Shown here: positions 5,130 to 6,411 of the stretch, piece by piece | Layout: each line of letters opens with the position of its first letter | How positions within the stretch are numbered: the first letter of the stretch is position 1 | Assembly: GCA_026988135.1 (NCBI GenBank) | Contig: JALSLT010000106.1 | Coordinates: 1 to 6,411 of the forward strand | Direction of reading: 5' to 3' | From: Desulfurobacterium sp. | GTDB lineage: Bacteria; Aquificota; Aquificia; Desulfurobacteriales; Desulfurobacteriaceae | Length of the DNA: 6,411 nucleotides | Program-made: the position numbers and the translations under genes | The notes under the pieces: generated by a model | The model's input: only the letters and a program-made list of their open reading frames with translations | What the model was told of the DNA's origin: nothing | The model's database searches: none

Positions 5130-5912
5130 ATGACAAAAATAACAGTATTTTTCATAACTATATTAGCTATATTTTCACAGGCAAAAGCACAACTTAAAAC
5201 TCCCGAAAGTGCCCAATTCTACAAAGGAAAAATCTACGTTTCGAATATAGGAAATCTTCCACCCAATAAAAAAGATAAGGACGGATTTATAGCCGTTTTT
5301 AACGGTAGCGGAAAGTTTGAAAAAATTCTAATAAAGGGACTTAATGCTCCTAAAGGAATTGCATTTAAAGGTAATAAGCTATTTGTAACAGACATTAACG
5401 AAATAAAAGTTATAAATATAAACAACGGTAAAATCGAGAAAATTATCGAAATCAAAGGAGCTAAATTTTTAAACGATATAGTTATTCATAAAAATATAAT
5501 TTACGTTTCTGATACTCAAAAAAATACTATTTACAATATACCAATCGATACATTTATCCCCAAAATATTCATTAAATCTTACGAATTGAACGGACCTAAC
5601 GGACTTATATTCAGAAAAGAAAAACTTATATGCGTTTCATGGAATTCAGGCAATATTTTCTATGTAAACAAAAATAAAATAGAAAAAATAGCTCATATCA
5701 ACGGTAATCTTGATGGAATTATTGAAACTGATAAAGGGAATCTCCTGGTATCAGACTTTAAAAACGGAAAAATATATAAGGTTGATAAAAACGGTAAGAT
5801 AAAAGTGTTAATCAATGCCTTAATAAGTCCTGCAGATATCGGATATAATGAAGGAAAACTTGCAATTCCCGAATTCTATGGAAATAGGGTAATAATAAAG
5901 AAGGTGAAATGA
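5130..5912 (+). CDS. exported six-bladed beta-propeller protein (SMP-30/NHL-like), function unknown
   Basis: A 260-residue protein with a cleavable signal peptide: Lys3, a hydrophobic stretch 4-16, and a probable cut after AKA (residue 20), so it should be periplasmic or secreted. The mature part has six degenerate repeats of about 40 residues, beginning near 23, 71, 114, 153, 194 and 233, each with a pattern like LNxPxGIxFxxxxLFVTD. This is the signature of an NHL or SMP-30/gluconolactonase-like propeller. No catalytic metal-site residues can be assigned with confidence, so an enzyme function is not claimed; protein or ligand binding is equally possible. Ile, Lys and Asn make up about 43% of the protein and there are only two Arg, a more extreme bias than its neighbours. 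It starts six bases after nadK, with GGGGA nine bases upstream, and overlaps the rapZ start. Confidence 0.82.
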   Translation: MTKITVFFITILAIFSQAKAQLKTPESAQFYKGKIYVSNIGNLPPNKKDKDGFIAVFNGSGKFEKILIKGLNAPKGIAFKGNKLFVTDINEIKVININNGKIEKIIEIKGAKFLNDIVIHKNIIYVSDTQKNTIYNIPIDTFIPKIFIKSYELNGPNGLIFRKEKLICVSWNSGNIFYVNKNKIEKIAHINGNLDGIIETDKGNLLVSDFKNGKIYKVDKNGKIKVLINALISPADIGYNEGKLAIPEFYGNRVIIKKVK

Positions 5913-6411
5913 TGGATACTGAAAAAAAGATAGTTATACTAACAGGACTTTCCGGAGGTGGAAAATCCACAGCGATAAAATATCTTGAAGATCTTGAATT
6001 TTATTGTATAGATAATATTCCTCAGGATCTCATTCCTAACCTTTTTCATCTTATAAAAGAAAATCCTGATATTCAAAAAGCAGCCCTCGTTTTCGATATA
6101 AGAAATCCAAAATTCAGAGATGCTATAAAAGGTATTCTAAGTAACCTAAAAAAAAGTAATGTTGAAATATGGTTTTTAAAAGCAGATGAGAATACTTTAA
6201 TAAAGAGATTCAGCGAAACAAGAAGACCACATCCATTACAGAAATTTGAGAAAAATAAAAGCTTATCCCAACTGATAGAAAAGGAAATAGAATACCTGAA
6301 ACCGGTAGAAAAAAAAGCTAATAAAGTAATAGATACAACGAAAATGACTCCTCACCAGCTAAAACAATATATAAAAGAACTTATAAATGAAGGAAAATCA
6401 ATATTCACAAT
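5912..6411 (+). CDS. rapZ: RapZ-family nucleotide-binding protein, 3' end outside window
   Basis: The N-terminal part of RapZ (formerly YvcJ/YhbJ, UPF0042). In E. coli RapZ senses glucosamine-6-phosphate and directs decay of the GlmZ small RNA, controlling GlmS and cell-wall amino-sugar supply; in other phyla the role is less clear. Counted from the ATG at 5912, visible features are the P-loop GLSGGGKS at 12-19, LEDLEFYCIDNIP just after it, DIRN, and the diagnostic FSETRRPHPL in the middle. About 166 codons are present; the roughly 120-residue C-terminal domain that binds RNA and sugar phosphate in E. coli is cut off by the window. Two in-frame ATGs (5909 and 5912) overlap the propeller-gene TGA; I chose 5912 because GGTG at 5903-5906 is then five rather than two bases away. 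The start is translationally coupled to the preceding gene. Confidence 0.94.
   Translation, partial: MDTEKKIVILTGLSGGGKSTAIKYLEDLEFYCIDNIPQDLIPNLFHLIKENPDIQKAALVFDIRNPKFRDAIKGILSNLKKSNVEIWFLKADENTLIKRFSETRRPHPLQKFEKNKSLSQLIEKEIEYLKPVEKKANKVIDTTKMTPHQLKQYIKELINEGKSIFT

Noticed and set aside
6409..6411. rapZ as a broken gene
   Set aside because: The frame is open to the last base of the window; the missing C-terminal domain is due to the window edge.

Overview
This is an AT-rich (by eye about one third G+C), gene-dense bacterial chromosomal segment made of conserved housekeeping genes. I see no mobile element, CRISPR array, toxin or defence gene. The proteins are rich in Lys, Ile and Glu, use AGA for Arg heavily, and are packed with overlaps of a few bases. 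The set includes a MEP-pathway kinase, a short DnaC-type AAA+ ATPase with an N-terminal cysteine cluster, and RapZ. This would fit a low-GC, possibly thermophilic chemolithotroph such as an Aquificota or Desulfurobacteriaceae member, but that placement is only an inference and the sequence does not prove it.

Left end, minus strand (positions 977 to 1): ispE (isoprenoid precursor synthesis) is followed after one nucleotide by tRNA-Gln(UUG), then after 10 nt by tRNA-His(GUG), which is cut by the window edge. The order suggests one mRNA/tRNA transcript. ispE has a perfect extended -10 (TGTTATAAT) ending 8 nt before its ATG and no Shine-Dalgarno, so its mRNA is probably leaderless.

Divergent point (978-1016): only 39 bp separate ispE from the rightward genes. 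The minus-strand -10 hexamer overlaps a plus-strand TATAAC, so one AT core could fire in both directions.

Plus strand (1017 to the end): a 47-residue single-pass membrane peptide abuts priA (primosomal replication-restart helicase, TTG start) in the same reading frame. A 65-bp gap follows, carrying two adjacent odd palindromes and repeated GTTGAAC words. Then comes a tight run: a DnaC/DnaI-like helicase-loader ATPase, nadK (NAD kinase, overlapping by 26 nt), an exported six-bladed beta-propeller protein, and rapZ (truncated by the window end). priA next to the loader-like ATPase makes sense for replication restart. nadK, the propeller protein and rapZ are metabolic, regulatory or unknown and have no obvious joint pathway.

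The most unusual observation is in PriA. Helicase motif II reads DEEQ instead of DEEH, and motif VI carries His where PriA normally has Gln, a reciprocal exchange. In addition the Walker A Thr is Met and the Ser of GTRSA is Met. I found no clearly new multi-gene system.
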